From the NCBI RefSeq assembly GCF_018614615.1, contig NZ_JAGGOK010000051.1, forward strand, positions 1 to 64,000: 64,000 nt of DNA, read 5' to 3'. Each line of letters starts with the position of its first letter. Position 1 is the first letter of the stretch. The notes below the pieces were generated by a model. That model made no database searches and was not told the origin of the DNA. It was given only the letters and a program-made list of their open reading frames with translations. The translations under genes were made by a program, and so were the position numbers. The stretch is from Streptomyces sp. ISL-100 (GTDB taxonomy: Bacteria; Actinomycetota; Actinomycetes; Streptomycetales; Streptomycetaceae). Shown piece by piece: positions 18,107 to 26,224 of the stretch.

Positions 18107-19546
18107 TCAGGCGCCGCCGAACGCCCCCGGGTGGATCTGGTCCCGCGTGGCGCCGTACTGCTGGCGCACCGCCTGCCCCACCGCCAGCTCGTCACCCGGC
18201 TCCAGCACCTGCGCCGCCGCGCCCCGCCAGGCCGGCGGGGTGTGCGGTGCCAGCGTGCCCTGCGCGACGCCGAGCGCCCACGCGGCCTGCCGGGCCGCGC
18301 CCAGCGCCGCGTACTCGGCGGGCTGCGGCACGACCACCTGCGTACCGAAGATCGCGGGCGCCGCCGCCTGCACGGCCGGCAGCTCGGCGGCGGCCCCCAG
18401 GAGGAACACGCGCCGCACCTCCACGCCCCGGGCCCGCAGTACGTCCATGGCATCGGCCAGCGAGCACAGCATGCCCTCGAAGGCCGCCCGCGCCAGATGC
18501 TCGGGCTTCATCGACTCGCGCCGCAGCCCGCTCAAGGTCCCGGCGGTGTGCGGAAGTTGCGGCGTACGCTCACCCTCCAGGTAGGGCAGCATGACCAGCC
18601 CGTACGACCCGGGCGACGACTTCAGCGCCAGGTCGGAAAGCCCCTCAAGATCCGTCCCCAGCAGATCGGCCGTGCCGCGCAGCGCCCGTACGGCATTGAG
18701 CGTGTGCACGACCGGCAGGTGCATCCCGGTCGCGTCGGCGAACGACGTGATGAGCCCGCTCGAATCGGCCAGCCCCTCGTGGTGGACGGCCATCACGGAC
18801 CCCGAGGCGCCGAGCGACACCACAGCGTCCCCGACCCCGACCCCCAGCCCGAAGGCCGCGGCCATCGTCTCGCCGGTCCCGGCGGATATGAGCAACCCCT
18901 CGGGCGTGGTCCCGGCGGCGTCGGAAGGACCGAGCACCTCCGGCAGCGCGGCCTGGTGCCCCAGCGCCAGCTCGACGAGATCCGGCCGGTAGGACCCGGT
19001 AACAGCCGACCAGTAACCGGTCCCCGAGGCCGCGCCCCGGTCGGTGGTCCTGCGGGCCGGGCGGCCGAGCAGCTGCCAAACCAGCCAGTCGTGCGGCTGC
19101 AGCACGGCGGCGGTGCGCTGTGCGGACTCCGGCTCGTCGCGCGCCAGCCAGCGCAGCTTCGCGACCGGCTGCGGAGCCGTCGGTACGGACCCGACGGCCT
19201 CGGCCCAGGCCTGGCGCCCGCCGAGCGCGTCCACCAGATCGGCGGCCGCGACCTGGGCACGCTTGTCATTGCCGAGCAGCGCCGGGCGTACCACCGAGCC
19301 GTGCGCGTCGAGCGGGATCATGCCGTGCTGCTGCGCCGATACGCCGATCGCCCGCACGCCCTCGAGCAGCCCGCCGGCCGCGGCCTCGCCCAGGGACAGA
19401 AGCCACACCTGTGGATCGGCCTCGGTGGATTTCGCCTCCACGGGGTGCGGGGCATAGCCCTGCCGCAGCACGGCACCCGTATCCGCGTCGCACACGACGA
19501 TGCGCGTAGAACCAGACGAACTGTCCAAGCCGGCGACTATCCCCAT
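18107..19546 (-). CDS. xylB: FGGY-family carbohydrate kinase, xylulokinase-like
   Basis: This is a 479-residue sugar kinase of the FGGY family. The N-terminal ATPase fold begins GIVAGLDSSSGSTRIVVCD (phosphate 1 loop). ISAQQHGMIP (sugar-contacting region), SAGTGETMAAAFGLG and a C-terminal adenosine region (FLLGAAAELPAVQ) follow. The QQHGM motif is characteristic of xylulokinases. It would phosphorylate D-xylulose or a related ketose. No xylose isomerase or transporter is adjacent, so the substrate is inferred from family only. The ATG ending at 19546 is used, with a second ATG two codons upstream. Confidence 0.85.
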   Translation of the reverse strand: MGIVAGLDSSSGSTRIVVCDADTGAVLRQGYAPHPVEAKSTEADPQVWLLSLGEAAAGGLLEGVRAIGVSAQQHGMIPLDAHGSVVRPALLGNDKRAQVAAADLVDALGGRQAWAEAVGSVPTAPQPVAKLRWLARDEPESAQRTAAVLQPHDWLVWQLLGRPARRTTDRGAASGTGYWSAVTGSYRPDLVELALGHQAALPEVLGPSDAAGTTPEGLLISAGTGETMAAAFGLGVGVGDAVVSLGASGSVMAVHHEGLADSSGLITSFADATGMHLPVVHTLNAVRALRGTADLLGTDLEGLSDLALKSSPGSYGLVMLPYLEGERTPQLPHTAGTLSGLRRESMKPEHLARAAFEGMLCSLADAMDVLRARGVEVRRVFLLGAAAELPAVQAAAPAIFGTQVVVPQPAEYAALGAARQAAWALGVAQGTLAPHTPPAWRGAAAQVLEPGDELAVGQAVRQQYGATRDQIHPGAFGGA

Positions 19547-19600
19547 GCCCAAGATTCTGCCGCATGCGGGGCCAGGGGCGCGCCGCGCCCGAGGACGGGG

Positions 19601-19900
19601 TCAGGTGTTGGTCGTACCCCAGTCGTCCTCGCCGCTCTGCCCGCGCTCACGCAGCGACCGCACGCGCTCGGTGACGGAGCCGGGCATCCGGTCCCCGACC
19701 TTGTCGCTGACCGTATGGAGCGCCTTGCCCGCGAAGTCGCGGCCGTTGTGGGCGGCGGACTCGGCGGCGTTGCGCACGGCGGGATTCTGGGCGACCTGGC
19801 GTGCGGACTTCTTCAACTGCTCGTAGCGCTCGCGCCCGGCTCGGGTCCCGAGCACGTACCCGAGGGCCAGTCCGGCGATGAATGTGAGCTTGTAGCGCAT
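19601..19900 (-). CDS. YtxH-like small membrane-anchored protein
   Basis: This 99-residue protein has a single N-terminal helix (YKLTFIAGLALGYVLGTRAG) and the RERYEQLKKSA motif typical of actinobacterial YtxH-domain proteins, followed by an amphipathic region rich in Ala and charged residues. Its function is unknown; it is probably envelope-associated. The ATG ending at 19900 lies nine bases after a GGAGAAGG Shine-Dalgarno. A GTG three codons earlier is too close to that site. Confidence 0.8.
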   Translation of the reverse strand: MRYKLTFIAGLALGYVLGTRAGRERYEQLKKSARQVAQNPAVRNAAESAAHNGRDFAGKALHTVSDKVGDRMPGSVTERVRSLRERGQSGEDDWGTTNT

Positions 19901-20114
19901 GGCTGTCACCCTTCTCCTACGTCGGTGGTCCCCTGGTGCCGGGGGAGTTTTCGGACCGTGGGGCTCTGCTGGCCGCCTACCCGTGGGCGCCCGTGATCAC
20001 CCCGGGGGATACCGATTGGCGGAGCACCCCCCTGCTTGCGCTAATGTATGTGTCGCAGCGAGCACACGCCCCCCGGGACGCCATCCGGTGGGTACGTTCG
20101 GTGCAACGCAGCAA

Positions 20115-20187
20115 TCCCCTGTAGCTCAATTGGCAGAGCAGCCGGCTGTTAACCGGCAGGTTACTGGTTCGAGTCCAGTCGGGGGAG
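20115..20187 (+). tRNA. tRNA-Asn (anticodon GTT), copy 1
   Basis: This is a 73-base cloverleaf. The acceptor stem TCCCCTG pairs with CGGGGGA (one G-T pair), and the T arm is ACTGG-TTCGAGT-CCAGT. The anticodon arm GCCGG-CTGTTAA-CCGGC shows anticodon GTT and the discriminator base is G. CCA is not encoded. A nearly identical copy follows after five bases. Confidence 0.97.
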
Positions 20188-20192
20188 CGCGA

Positions 20193-20265
20193 TCCCCTGT
20201 AGCTCAATTGGCAGAGCATTCGGCTGTTAACCGGAGGGTTACTGGTTCGAGTCCAGTCGGGGGAG
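20193..20265 (+). tRNA. tRNA-Asn (anticodon GTT), copy 2
   Basis: This second 73-base tRNA-Asn has the same acceptor stem, D arm and T arm as the first. It differs in the anticodon stem (TTCGG-CTGTTAA-CCGGA) and variable region. Both copies are probably co-transcribed and end at the terminator hairpin just downstream. Confidence 0.97.
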
Positions 20266-20276
20266 CGGCAAGAAAG

Positions 20277-20299
20277 AGGGCCCCTCAGGGGTCCTTTTT
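20277..20299 (+). terminator. Rho-independent terminator of the tRNA-Asn pair
   Basis: AGGGCCCC and GGGGTCCT form an eight-base-pair stem around a TCA loop, directly followed by a run of five T. It lies 11 bases after the second tRNA-Asn. Confidence 0.85.
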
Positions 20300-20432
20300 C
20301 ATATCTCCTGCAACCGCGCAGGCGTCAGCGAAGTCCTCAAGGGCATGCGTAGCAGCCCACCCGAGGCAGGAGATCGTATGAGCAGCTATGCTGCGGCAGA
20401 CGGCGCGCACAAATGTGCGCGACGCGCCGTAA

Positions 20433-20509
20433 GGGGCGGTAGCTCAGCCGGTTAGAGCAGCGGACTCATAATCCGTCGGCCGTGGGTTCGAGTCCCACCC
20501 GCCCCACCA
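20433..20509 (+). tRNA. tRNA with anticodon CAT (tRNA-Met elongator or tRNA-Ile2); attachment site of islands
   Basis: This is a 77-base tRNA including an encoded CCA. The acceptor stem GGGGCGG pairs with CCGCCCC, the anticodon loop is CTCATAA, and the T arm is GTGGG-TTCGAGT-CCCAC. Anticodon CAT can be elongator Met, or Ile2 when lysidine-modified; the sequence alone does not decide which. Its last 48 bases are repeated exactly at 31353-31400 and 49465-49512, so this gene is the integration site of the downstream elements, whose core regenerates the tRNA 3' end. Confidence 0.97.
20462..20509 (+). repeat. att core copy 1 (attL, inside the tRNA)
   Basis: These 48 bases cover the anticodon arm, T arm and 3' acceptor strand plus CCA. 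They are identical to copies 2 and 3. The match to copy 3 extends eight bases further (CGCAGTGG, to 20517). Confidence 0.95.
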
Positions 20510-20551
20510 CGCAGTGGCCGCGCAGAATCGTTTCTACCTGCGGAAACGTGA

Positions 20552-20589
20552 GAACGGGCGCCGCCGCTCCAGTGCGGCGGCCCCCGTTC
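20552..20589 (+). terminator. Hairpin downstream of the CAT tRNA
   Basis: GAACGGG and GCCGCCGC pair with GCGGCGGC and CCCGTTC around the loop TCCAGT. It is probably the tRNA terminator. A structurally matching hairpin lies at the same distance after att copy 3 (49560-49588). Confidence 0.65.
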
Positions 20590-20601
20590 ATCCGTTCAGA
20601 C

Positions 20602-20643
20602 CAAGATCCAGGGGACACACAGGGGCACGGTGCGCCCGAAATG
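20602..20643. repeat. att-flanking block (right arm) copy 1
   Basis: The block starts with CAAGATCCAGGGGACAC and ends GCGCCCGAAATG. Closely related blocks occur at 49605-49647 and, more diverged, at 31596-31633. The GGGGACA-type direct repeats inside resemble recombinase arm-binding sites. Confidence 0.55.
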
Positions 20644-20796
20644 TGGCTGATGGTCGATAGATCGCATGTGCCGTAAAAAGTGGTCAGGGTGGTTATCGTC
20701 GCGTGTGGCGAGATTCGGGGCTTGGAGCCTCGGGTGAGCTCGTCGATCCGGCTGTCGTGCCGCTCCGCCTTGCGAGCTCCCGCGGAGAATGTTGGT

Positions 20797-20819
20797 GATG
20801 TACCTTAGGTATGTACATC
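20797..20819. promoter_or_regulatory. Nested palindrome, probable VapBC operator
   Basis: GATGTAC and GTACATC are perfect inverted arms with nine bases between them. An inner palindrome, TACCT-T-AGGTA, overlaps the first arm. It lies 28 bases before the vapB start, the usual position for autoregulation by an antitoxin-toxin complex. Confidence 0.6.
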
Positions 20820-20847
20820 GTGTGGACTCTCGGGTGGGGTGGTGAGC

Positions 20848-21081
20848 ATGTCCGTTACCCAGATCGACCTTGATGACGAGGCGCTGGCCGAGGCGATGCG
20901 TCTGATGGGCGTGACGACGAAGAAGGAGACCGTCAACGCGGCTCTGCGGGATTATGTGGCTCGCATCCGGAGGCTTGAGGCTGCGGAGAAGTTGGCCGAG
21001 CGAGGCGAGCGCGGCGAGTTCGAGGAGGCGGCAGCTGCGTACGACGCTGCCAAGCGCGCGTGGCGGGCGGCCTTTGAGTGA
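20848..21081 (+). CDS. vapB: VapB-type antitoxin
   Basis: This 77-residue protein has a short N-terminal ribbon-helix-helix (MSVTQIDLDDEALAEAMRLM, then KKETVNAALRDYVARIRRLE) typical of VapB antitoxins that bind DNA and neutralise a PIN-domain ribonuclease. The C-terminal part is acidic then basic, ending AKRAWRAAFE, the likely toxin-binding segment. ATG 20848 is used; a GTG nine bases upstream is an alternative. The stop overlaps the start of vapC by four bases. It sits just inside the left end of element A. Confidence 0.88.
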   Translation: MSVTQIDLDDEALAEAMRLMGVTTKKETVNAALRDYVARIRRLEAAEKLAERGERGEFEEAAAAYDAAKRAWRAAFE

Positions 21082-21485
21082 TCACGTATCTCGTTGACAC
21101 CTCTGCGTTGTGGCACCTGTTCCGTACCCCTGGGGCGCTGCGCCCCTGGGAGGGGCACATCGCCGCCGGGGTGTTGCGTATCTGCGAGCCCACGCGCACC
21201 GAGTTTCTGTACTCGGCGACGAGCCCGTCTCATCGCGACGAGTTGGCCGGGGAGCTGGATGCTCTGTGCCAGCTCTCGGCGGTCCCGAAGAACGCGTGGC
21301 GCTGGGTTGACACCGCCCAATACAAGCTCACACAACGCGGTCAGCACCGGGCTGCGGGAGCCATCGACCTCCTGGTGTGCGCGACGGCGGTTCATCACAG
21401 CCACACGGTGCTCCACGTGGACAACGACTTTGCGACCGTGGCGGCGGTCCTCAAGGAAGTACAGCAGCGCGACATCCGCACCTGA
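21078..21485 (+). CDS. vapC: VapC-type PIN-domain ribonuclease toxin
   Basis: This 135-residue PIN-domain protein should cleave RNA, by family usually tRNA or rRNA. The acidic metal-binding residues are present: Asp in YLVDTSALW, Glu in PTRTEFLYS, Asp in GAIDLLVCATA and Asp in LHVDNDFATV. It starts at a GTG overlapping the vapB stop (GTGA), a coupling that keeps antitoxin ahead of toxin. Such pairs often stabilise mobile elements, which fits its position at the island edge. Confidence 0.92.
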   Translation: MITYLVDTSALWHLFRTPGALRPWEGHIAAGVLRICEPTRTEFLYSATSPSHRDELAGELDALCQLSAVPKNAWRWVDTAQYKLTQRGQHRAAGAIDLLVCATAVHHSHTVLHVDNDFATVAAVLKEVQQRDIRT

Positions 21486-21920
21486 CCACGACGCGTCTCA
21501 GCCGAAGGCTGCCCGTTGGCGGCGAGGCGCTGGCCACGTTGGACGGTGGCCATCGTGTGCCTGCCACCACCGACTTAGATCAGTCACGAGCGAGCGCCTT
21601 CGAGTGGGCGATGCCGTCGTCGGCCTGCGTCAGGGCCGGGAGTCATTGATGCCGCCGCTCCGACCTGATTTCCATGCACCGGGAGGACGCCCGGCTGCTT
21701 CGAGTGAACCGTGGCCCCGCAGGGACGACGTCATGTGATTCAACCGTGCGCCATGCCTTCCTCAGCGGAGACCTCTTGAACGCAGACAGCGGAATGCTGT
21801 TCCGCGTGCTCGTGTGCGCCCCCTCACTTCTTGCGGTAGTTCGGTGCCTTGATCAGCAGATGCTCTCGTCCCGTGATCTCCGGAACGTCGACCGTCTCGT
21901 TCCAGTCGGGCTCGGCAACT
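21486..21920. other. Spacer with a truncated reading frame next to the IS
   Basis: No complete gene is seen. On the minus strand a frame ending at about 21824 reads EPDWNETVDVPEITGREHLL then IKAPNYRKK and runs into the IS edge, so it looks like the C-terminal 30 or so residues of a gene cut by the insertion. I do not recognise the family. Confidence 0.35.
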
Positions 21921-22805
21921 GAGCCCTTTCCAACCTGAGGTCGGCACTGCGGAGTTGGGCTGCTGTACAACATGGCGAAGCTCCTGGTAGACGGGTTTTC
22001 GACCAAGATCGCCCGTGCCGCCAGGAGCTTCGTGTGCTTGTCTACCCGTCATCCATCGACCTGTCCAGCCGCACCTTGCAGCATCTGGCCGGACGACTTC
22101 GTGCCCGCCACCGGCAGATCGGGACGAGGTGGCGGCGTCTGCCCGTCGGCCGTCAGGCCCTGCTCGCCCTGGCCCACTTGAGGTGCGGTGACACCTACGC
22201 TCAGCTCGCCGCCGGATTCCGCATCGGCGTCGCCACGGCGTACCGCTACATACGCGAGGCCGTCGAGGTCCTGGCCGTCCTCGCCCCGTCACTCACCGAG
22301 GCGATGAAGTCGGCGCGGACGAAGGCATTCGTGCTGCTGGACGGCACCGTGCTGCCAATCGACCGGGTCGCTGCCGACACCCCGTACTACTCGGGCAAGC
22401 ACAAACGTCACGGCATGAACGTCCAAGTTCTCACCGATCCGTTCGGCCGCCTGCTGTGGGCCTCTCCGGCGCTGCACGGCTCCACCCACGATCTCACTGC
22501 GGCCCGAAGCCACGGGATCATCCACGCGCTCGCCGTCGCGGGGCTGAAATGCTGGGCGGACAAGGCGTACCAGGGAGCTGGCCGGCACGTCCGCGTGCCG
22601 TTCCGGGGCCGCCGGCTCAAGCGGTGGAAGCGACGCCACAACAGCAGCCACGCCAAGATCCGCTGCCTCGTTGAGCAGGCCATGGCCATCCTCAAGGGCT
22701 GGCGCCTGCTGCGGAAACTCCGCTGCAGCACCAACCGGATCACCGACATCGTGAAGGCCGTCCTCGTCCTTCAACTCGCTTCAACCTGAGGTTGGAAAAG
22801 CCTCA
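21921..22805 (+). mobile_element. IS5-family insertion sequence
   Basis: Imperfect terminal inverted repeats match at 16 of 19 positions: left (21923-21941) contains CTTTCCAACCTGAGGT; right, read in reverse (22784-22802), contains TTTTCCAACCTCAGGT. They enclose about 880 bases with one transposase. Flanking triplets are TGA on the left and TCA on the right, so no exact target duplication is visible. Confidence 0.75.
22034..22789 (+). CDS. IS5-family DDE transposase
   Basis: This 251-residue transposase opens with a helix-turn-helix region (CGDTYAQLAAGFRIGVATAY) and continues into a DDE_Tnp_4-type catalytic domain. The first Asp is in FVLLDGTVLPIDR, the second in CWADKAYQGAG, and the Glu in CLVEQAMAILKGW. 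All three look intact, so the element may still be active. It starts at GTG and fills most of the insertion sequence. Confidence 0.88.
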   Translation: MLVYPSSIDLSSRTLQHLAGRLRARHRQIGTRWRRLPVGRQALLALAHLRCGDTYAQLAAGFRIGVATAYRYIREAVEVLAVLAPSLTEAMKSARTKAFVLLDGTVLPIDRVAADTPYYSGKHKRHGMNVQVLTDPFGRLLWASPALHGSTHDLTAARSHGIIHALAVAGLKCWADKAYQGAGRHVRVPFRGRRLKRWKRRHNSSHAKIRCLVEQAMAILKGWRLLRKLRCSTNRITDIVKAVLVLQLAST

Positions 22806-22841
22806 GTGACCAGGCTGGAGCGGTATTGGCCAGATCCTCGA

Positions 22842-24099
22842 TCAGCTTGGTGAGATGGGCCCGCGAAACACTAGTGAATGCAGCGGCGGGGTGGCGCACG
22901 ACCCGATGTACAGTAACCGGTTCGGTGAACCGGTGCCGGGTTTGATGACGACTCCGGTGGTGGCCGTGGAGGTCAGCGCCGCGGCGACCTGCGCCGGCGT
23001 CGCGGTGGGGTTGTCTGCCAGGTGGAGGGCGGCGGCGCCTGCGACGTGCGGAGTCGCCATCGACGTGCCGGAGATGGTGCTGGTGGCGGTGTCGCCGGTA
23101 TTCCATGTCGAGGTGATGGATGAGCCGGGTGCGAAGATGTCCAGGATGCTGCCGTAGTTGGAGAAGCTGGACCGCGCGTCGCTGCTAGTGGTGGAGCCAA
23201 CGGTGATTGCCTCTTCCACCCGGGCTGGCGAGGTGTCTGAGGCGTTGACGTTGTCGTTGCCCGCAGCCACGGCGTAGGTGATGCCGGAAGCAGTGGAGTT
23301 GCGGACTGCGTCGTCCAGCGCGGAGTTGCCGTCTCCGCCGAGGCTCATGTTGGCGACGGCTGGCTTGACGGCGTTTTTCGTCACCCAGTCCACGCCGGCG
23401 ATGACACTGGAGACGGTGCCGGAGCCGTTGTTGTCGAGCACGCGCACGGCGACGATCTCAGCCTTCTTGGCGACGCCGTAGGAAGCGCCCGCCAGCGTAC
23501 CGGCGACATGCGTGCCGTGGCCGTTGCCGTCAGCGGCGGTGGCGTCGTCGTCTATTGCGTCGTAGCCGTAAGAGGCACGGTCGCCGAAGTCTTGGTGGCT
23601 GATCCGTACGCCGGTGTCGATTACGTACGCGGTGACGCCTTTGCCCGCCGACTTCGGGTAGGCGTAGCTCTTGTCGAGAAGAAAGGTTCGCTGGTCGACG
23701 CGATCCAGCCCCCACGAAGGTGGGTCGGTCTGGGCGTCGGTGATACGGACTACCTGATCTTGGACTACCGACTTCACGGCAGGGTCGGTGGCGAACCGCT
23801 TGGCCTGCTTTGCCGTCAGCTCGACGGCCGTAGCCATTGAGCGCGGCGTCGTAGGTTCTGGCGATCTTGGCGCCGAAATTCTGAGCCAGAGTTTTGCCCT
23901 CGCGTGAGTTGGCTTTGGGAGCGTTGTCGTTGAGCGCGACGATGTATCTGTCCTTGATTGCGCTGGCTGCGCCGACGTTCGCGATCAGTCCTTCCGGCGA
24001 GTCGGTGGCCGTCGCAGGTGGCGCCGAGCCCACGTTCAGCGCCAGAACCAGGATGGCAGCAGCGGCGAGACGACGCCGGTTGACAGGCATCACTGCCAT
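22842..24099 (-). pseudogene. Subtilisin-like S8 serine protease with one frameshift after the propeptide
   Basis: The first frame (start 24099) gives a signal peptide (RRRLAAAAILVLALNVGSAP) and an I9 propeptide (KDRYIVALNDNAPKANSREG, then FGAKIARTYDAALNGYG). Near 23830 the frame shifts by one base. The second frame continues the propeptide (AVELTAKQAKRFATDPAV) and a full S8 domain with Asp in YVIDTGVRIS, His in GNGHGTHVAGT and Ser in SGTSMATPHVAGA. Removing one G near TACGGCC restores one protein of about 419 residues. The catalytic part is undamaged, so this is either a recent mutation or a base-calling error. The domain would act outside the cell. Confidence 0.8.
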
Positions 24100-24700
24100 A
24101 TGGGGGTCCTCCTCGAGAGTGGAGCTGCTCCCGGGCCCCAACAAGAGATCGCGGGCGAATGCGGGCGCACCGGCGCTGCGCGTCGCAACCGCCAGCGGAA
24201 GATTGTCGTATCGATGGGTACGGCCGCAAGAGGATGTCGCCTACACGTCGTGGCAGGGTGCCGGCTCTCGTGCGGTCGCTCATCGCGTGCTAGTCGGGCT
24301 GCCGCCCTCCAACGTGCACGGAGTCCTGGCCGGTACGGTGAGCACAGCCTGGCCTCGATGAATGGCTCCACCATGCGCGTGATCCGCTGCTACGAACGAT
24401 CGCGGACGAGCTTGTCCATGTGGACGTTGAGAAGCTCCGGCGGATGCCCCACGACGGGTGTTGGCGCGTCCACGGCCCCGACCGGCTTCCCACGGTCCTC
24501 CGGGTTCGTCGGCCGGTCGCCGAATCGTGGGCGAGGCAGCATACGCGTCGGCGCGACGTGCGATGTAGTCGCCCCCTAGATCTGCTGCGCGGTGCCGGAC
24601 CTGGCCATCTGCCGTTGGTGGGCCATCTGCCATCGGTTAGATTGCGGCGCACATCGCGCTGGGCCGAGGCGGTGGTTCCTGGACAGTGGGAGGGGCGTCT
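24100..24700. other. 600-base stretch without a convincing gene
   Basis: It contains the divergent promoter regions of the protease and the sigma factor. A plus-strand frame around 24353-24600 (DEWLHHARDPLLRTIADEL, then VHVDVEKLRRMPHDGCW) has protein-like composition but lacks a start and a known family, and may be a gene relic. Confidence 0.35.
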
Positions 24701-25801
24701 GTGAGTGCAGGGAATGAGTTTGGGAATTCTGGTGATTTGGACGGCTTCTCGTCTGAGCGGTGGCGGCAGGTCTGGAGCCATCGTGAGGACCTGCTGAAGG
24801 TAGCGCGACGGCGATCGGCGTCCGTGCAAGACGCCGAGGACGCCGTACATGAGGCGATGGTGCGCGCCGCGGAGCGCACCCACATAGACGGCGATCGGGT
24901 AGGCGCGTGGCTGACGACGGTGACGGTGCGGCTCTGTGTCGATCGGTATCGCCAGCTCAACCGCGAGGCAGAAACGTTCCTGCACCCTGACTTCGGCCAG
25001 ACAGGCATCGAGGAAGCAATGTGTGATCAGGCGGAGGCCAAGTGGCTCGTCGACCGATGCCAGGAGCTTCCCGCACGCCAAGCGGAAGCTCTGCACTTGC
25101 AGGCGCAGAACTTGGACCTGTCGCAGATCGCTCAACGGATGGGACTGAGCTACCGAGCAGTCCAATCACTGCTGGCTCGAGCGCGCAGGACGCTGCGCGC
25201 CATATCGGCAGGGGCGCTTGCTGTCACCGTGTGGTCATGGCGGGGCCGGCCGCGGGCGGCCTGGAGCGCGCAAACAGTCAGCATGGTCTCCGCCGCGGTA
25301 ACGCTGGCAGGCGCGGGGCTGAGCCTGCCGGCACTCTCCGAAACACCGCAGGCACCAGCTACGCGACTCGAGACATACCAGGCACCGCTCACCATTACCC
25401 CGGATCGCATCCCGAAGAACCAGGAAACGCCGCACGGGCCGACTGCTCCCCGCAAGGCCGCAGATGCCGGCGCTGCACTCGTCCTCTCAGCACAGCAGCG
25501 TCTTGGCCATCAGCCAGCCGGCGCCGACCCTGCGTCCCCGGATCCGGGCTCCCAGGGCCCATCCGACCAGCCGGAGGCCTCCGTCCCGGTCGCCCCGCCG
25601 CTTCCCGATGCCGGGCACGTGGCCGCCCCGTCGCTCCCGGAATCGCCCCCAGCCCTCGCGCTGCCCGACGTGCCCGCGCAGGCCTTGCCCATGTCCCCGG
25701 ATGCCGCACTCACCCTCATCGAGCCGACCGAGCTCGACGGCGCCCCGGCCGAGAGGCCGGGCAGCGTTCCCACAGCGGATGTTCCGATGCTCCACGACTG
25801 A
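24701..25801 (+). CDS. ECF sigma factor with C-terminal transmembrane and proline-rich extension
   Basis: This is a 366-residue protein. The first 175 residues are an ECF sigma factor: region 2 contains SVQDAEDAVHEAMVRAAER and AWLTTVTVRLCVDRYRQL, and region 4 contains LDLSQIAQRMGLSYRAVQSL. Next comes a hydrophobic segment at about 190-210 (VSMVSAAVTLAGAGLSLPAL), then 155 residues rich in Pro, Ala and Ser with no recognised domain, which would lie outside the membrane. No separate anti-sigma gene is present, so the tail may itself hold the sigma at the membrane and sense a signal. GTG 24701 follows GGGAGGGG at a normal distance; the upstream GTG at 24686 lies before that site. Confidence 0.85.
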   Translation: MSAGNEFGNSGDLDGFSSERWRQVWSHREDLLKVARRRSASVQDAEDAVHEAMVRAAERTHIDGDRVGAWLTTVTVRLCVDRYRQLNREAETFLHPDFGQTGIEEAMCDQAEAKWLVDRCQELPARQAEALHLQAQNLDLSQIAQRMGLSYRAVQSLLARARRTLRAISAGALAVTVWSWRGRPRAAWSAQTVSMVSAAVTLAGAGLSLPALSETPQAPATRLETYQAPLTITPDRIPKNQETPHGPTAPRKAADAGAALVLSAQQRLGHQPAGADPASPDPGSQGPSDQPEASVPVAPPLPDAGHVAAPSLPESPPALALPDVPAQALPMSPDAALTLIEPTELDGAPAERPGSVPTADVPMLHD

Positions 25802-26224
25802 GACCTGCGACCCCCGAAAAAATTTTTGCCATCCGAGCGACGCAGAAGCCGCTCGCCGCCGTAGAGCAGATGTCAGGGCTACGTCGCAGGCGACGCAGCG
25901 GCGGAATCCGGAGAGGGGTATCAGCCAGCGGCTCGTCGCGGGAGCAGGACGCGGCGTCCGCGCATCGGCTCACGCCGGAGGCCCACTACTGGCCTTGTCG
26001 CCGGCGAACGAGGGACAACGCTTACGGTGACTCCGGCAAACGCCGTCGGCTATGTAAGTGTGCATTGCTGGTGTAATTCTGGCCCAACACGCGGCATAGC
26101 GTCACGGATAATCTGATCGTTGCCCTTGCCTGACATCATCCCATTCATTACTGTCTCGCCAGCAACAGATCAGCAACCCCCCACGCATCGTCCGCAAAAT
26201 CAGAGTGCGAACTGGGAGTACGTT
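25802..26224. other. 423-base spacer before the secreted-protein gene
   Basis: No gene or clear promoter is recognised. It contains an A/T run (GAAAAAATTTTT at about 25817-25828) and otherwise mixed composition. It may hold the promoter of the secreted protein. Confidence 0.4.

Larger units (their letters stand above)
20510..20847. other. attL right flank: hairpin, arm-like repeat and vapBC promoter region
   Basis: No gene is seen in this 338-base stretch. It holds a strong hairpin (20552-20589), a GGGGACAC-ACAGGGG arm-like direct repeat within a block (20602-20643) that recurs beside att copy 3, and the vapBC operator palindrome (20797-20819). Confidence 0.6.
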
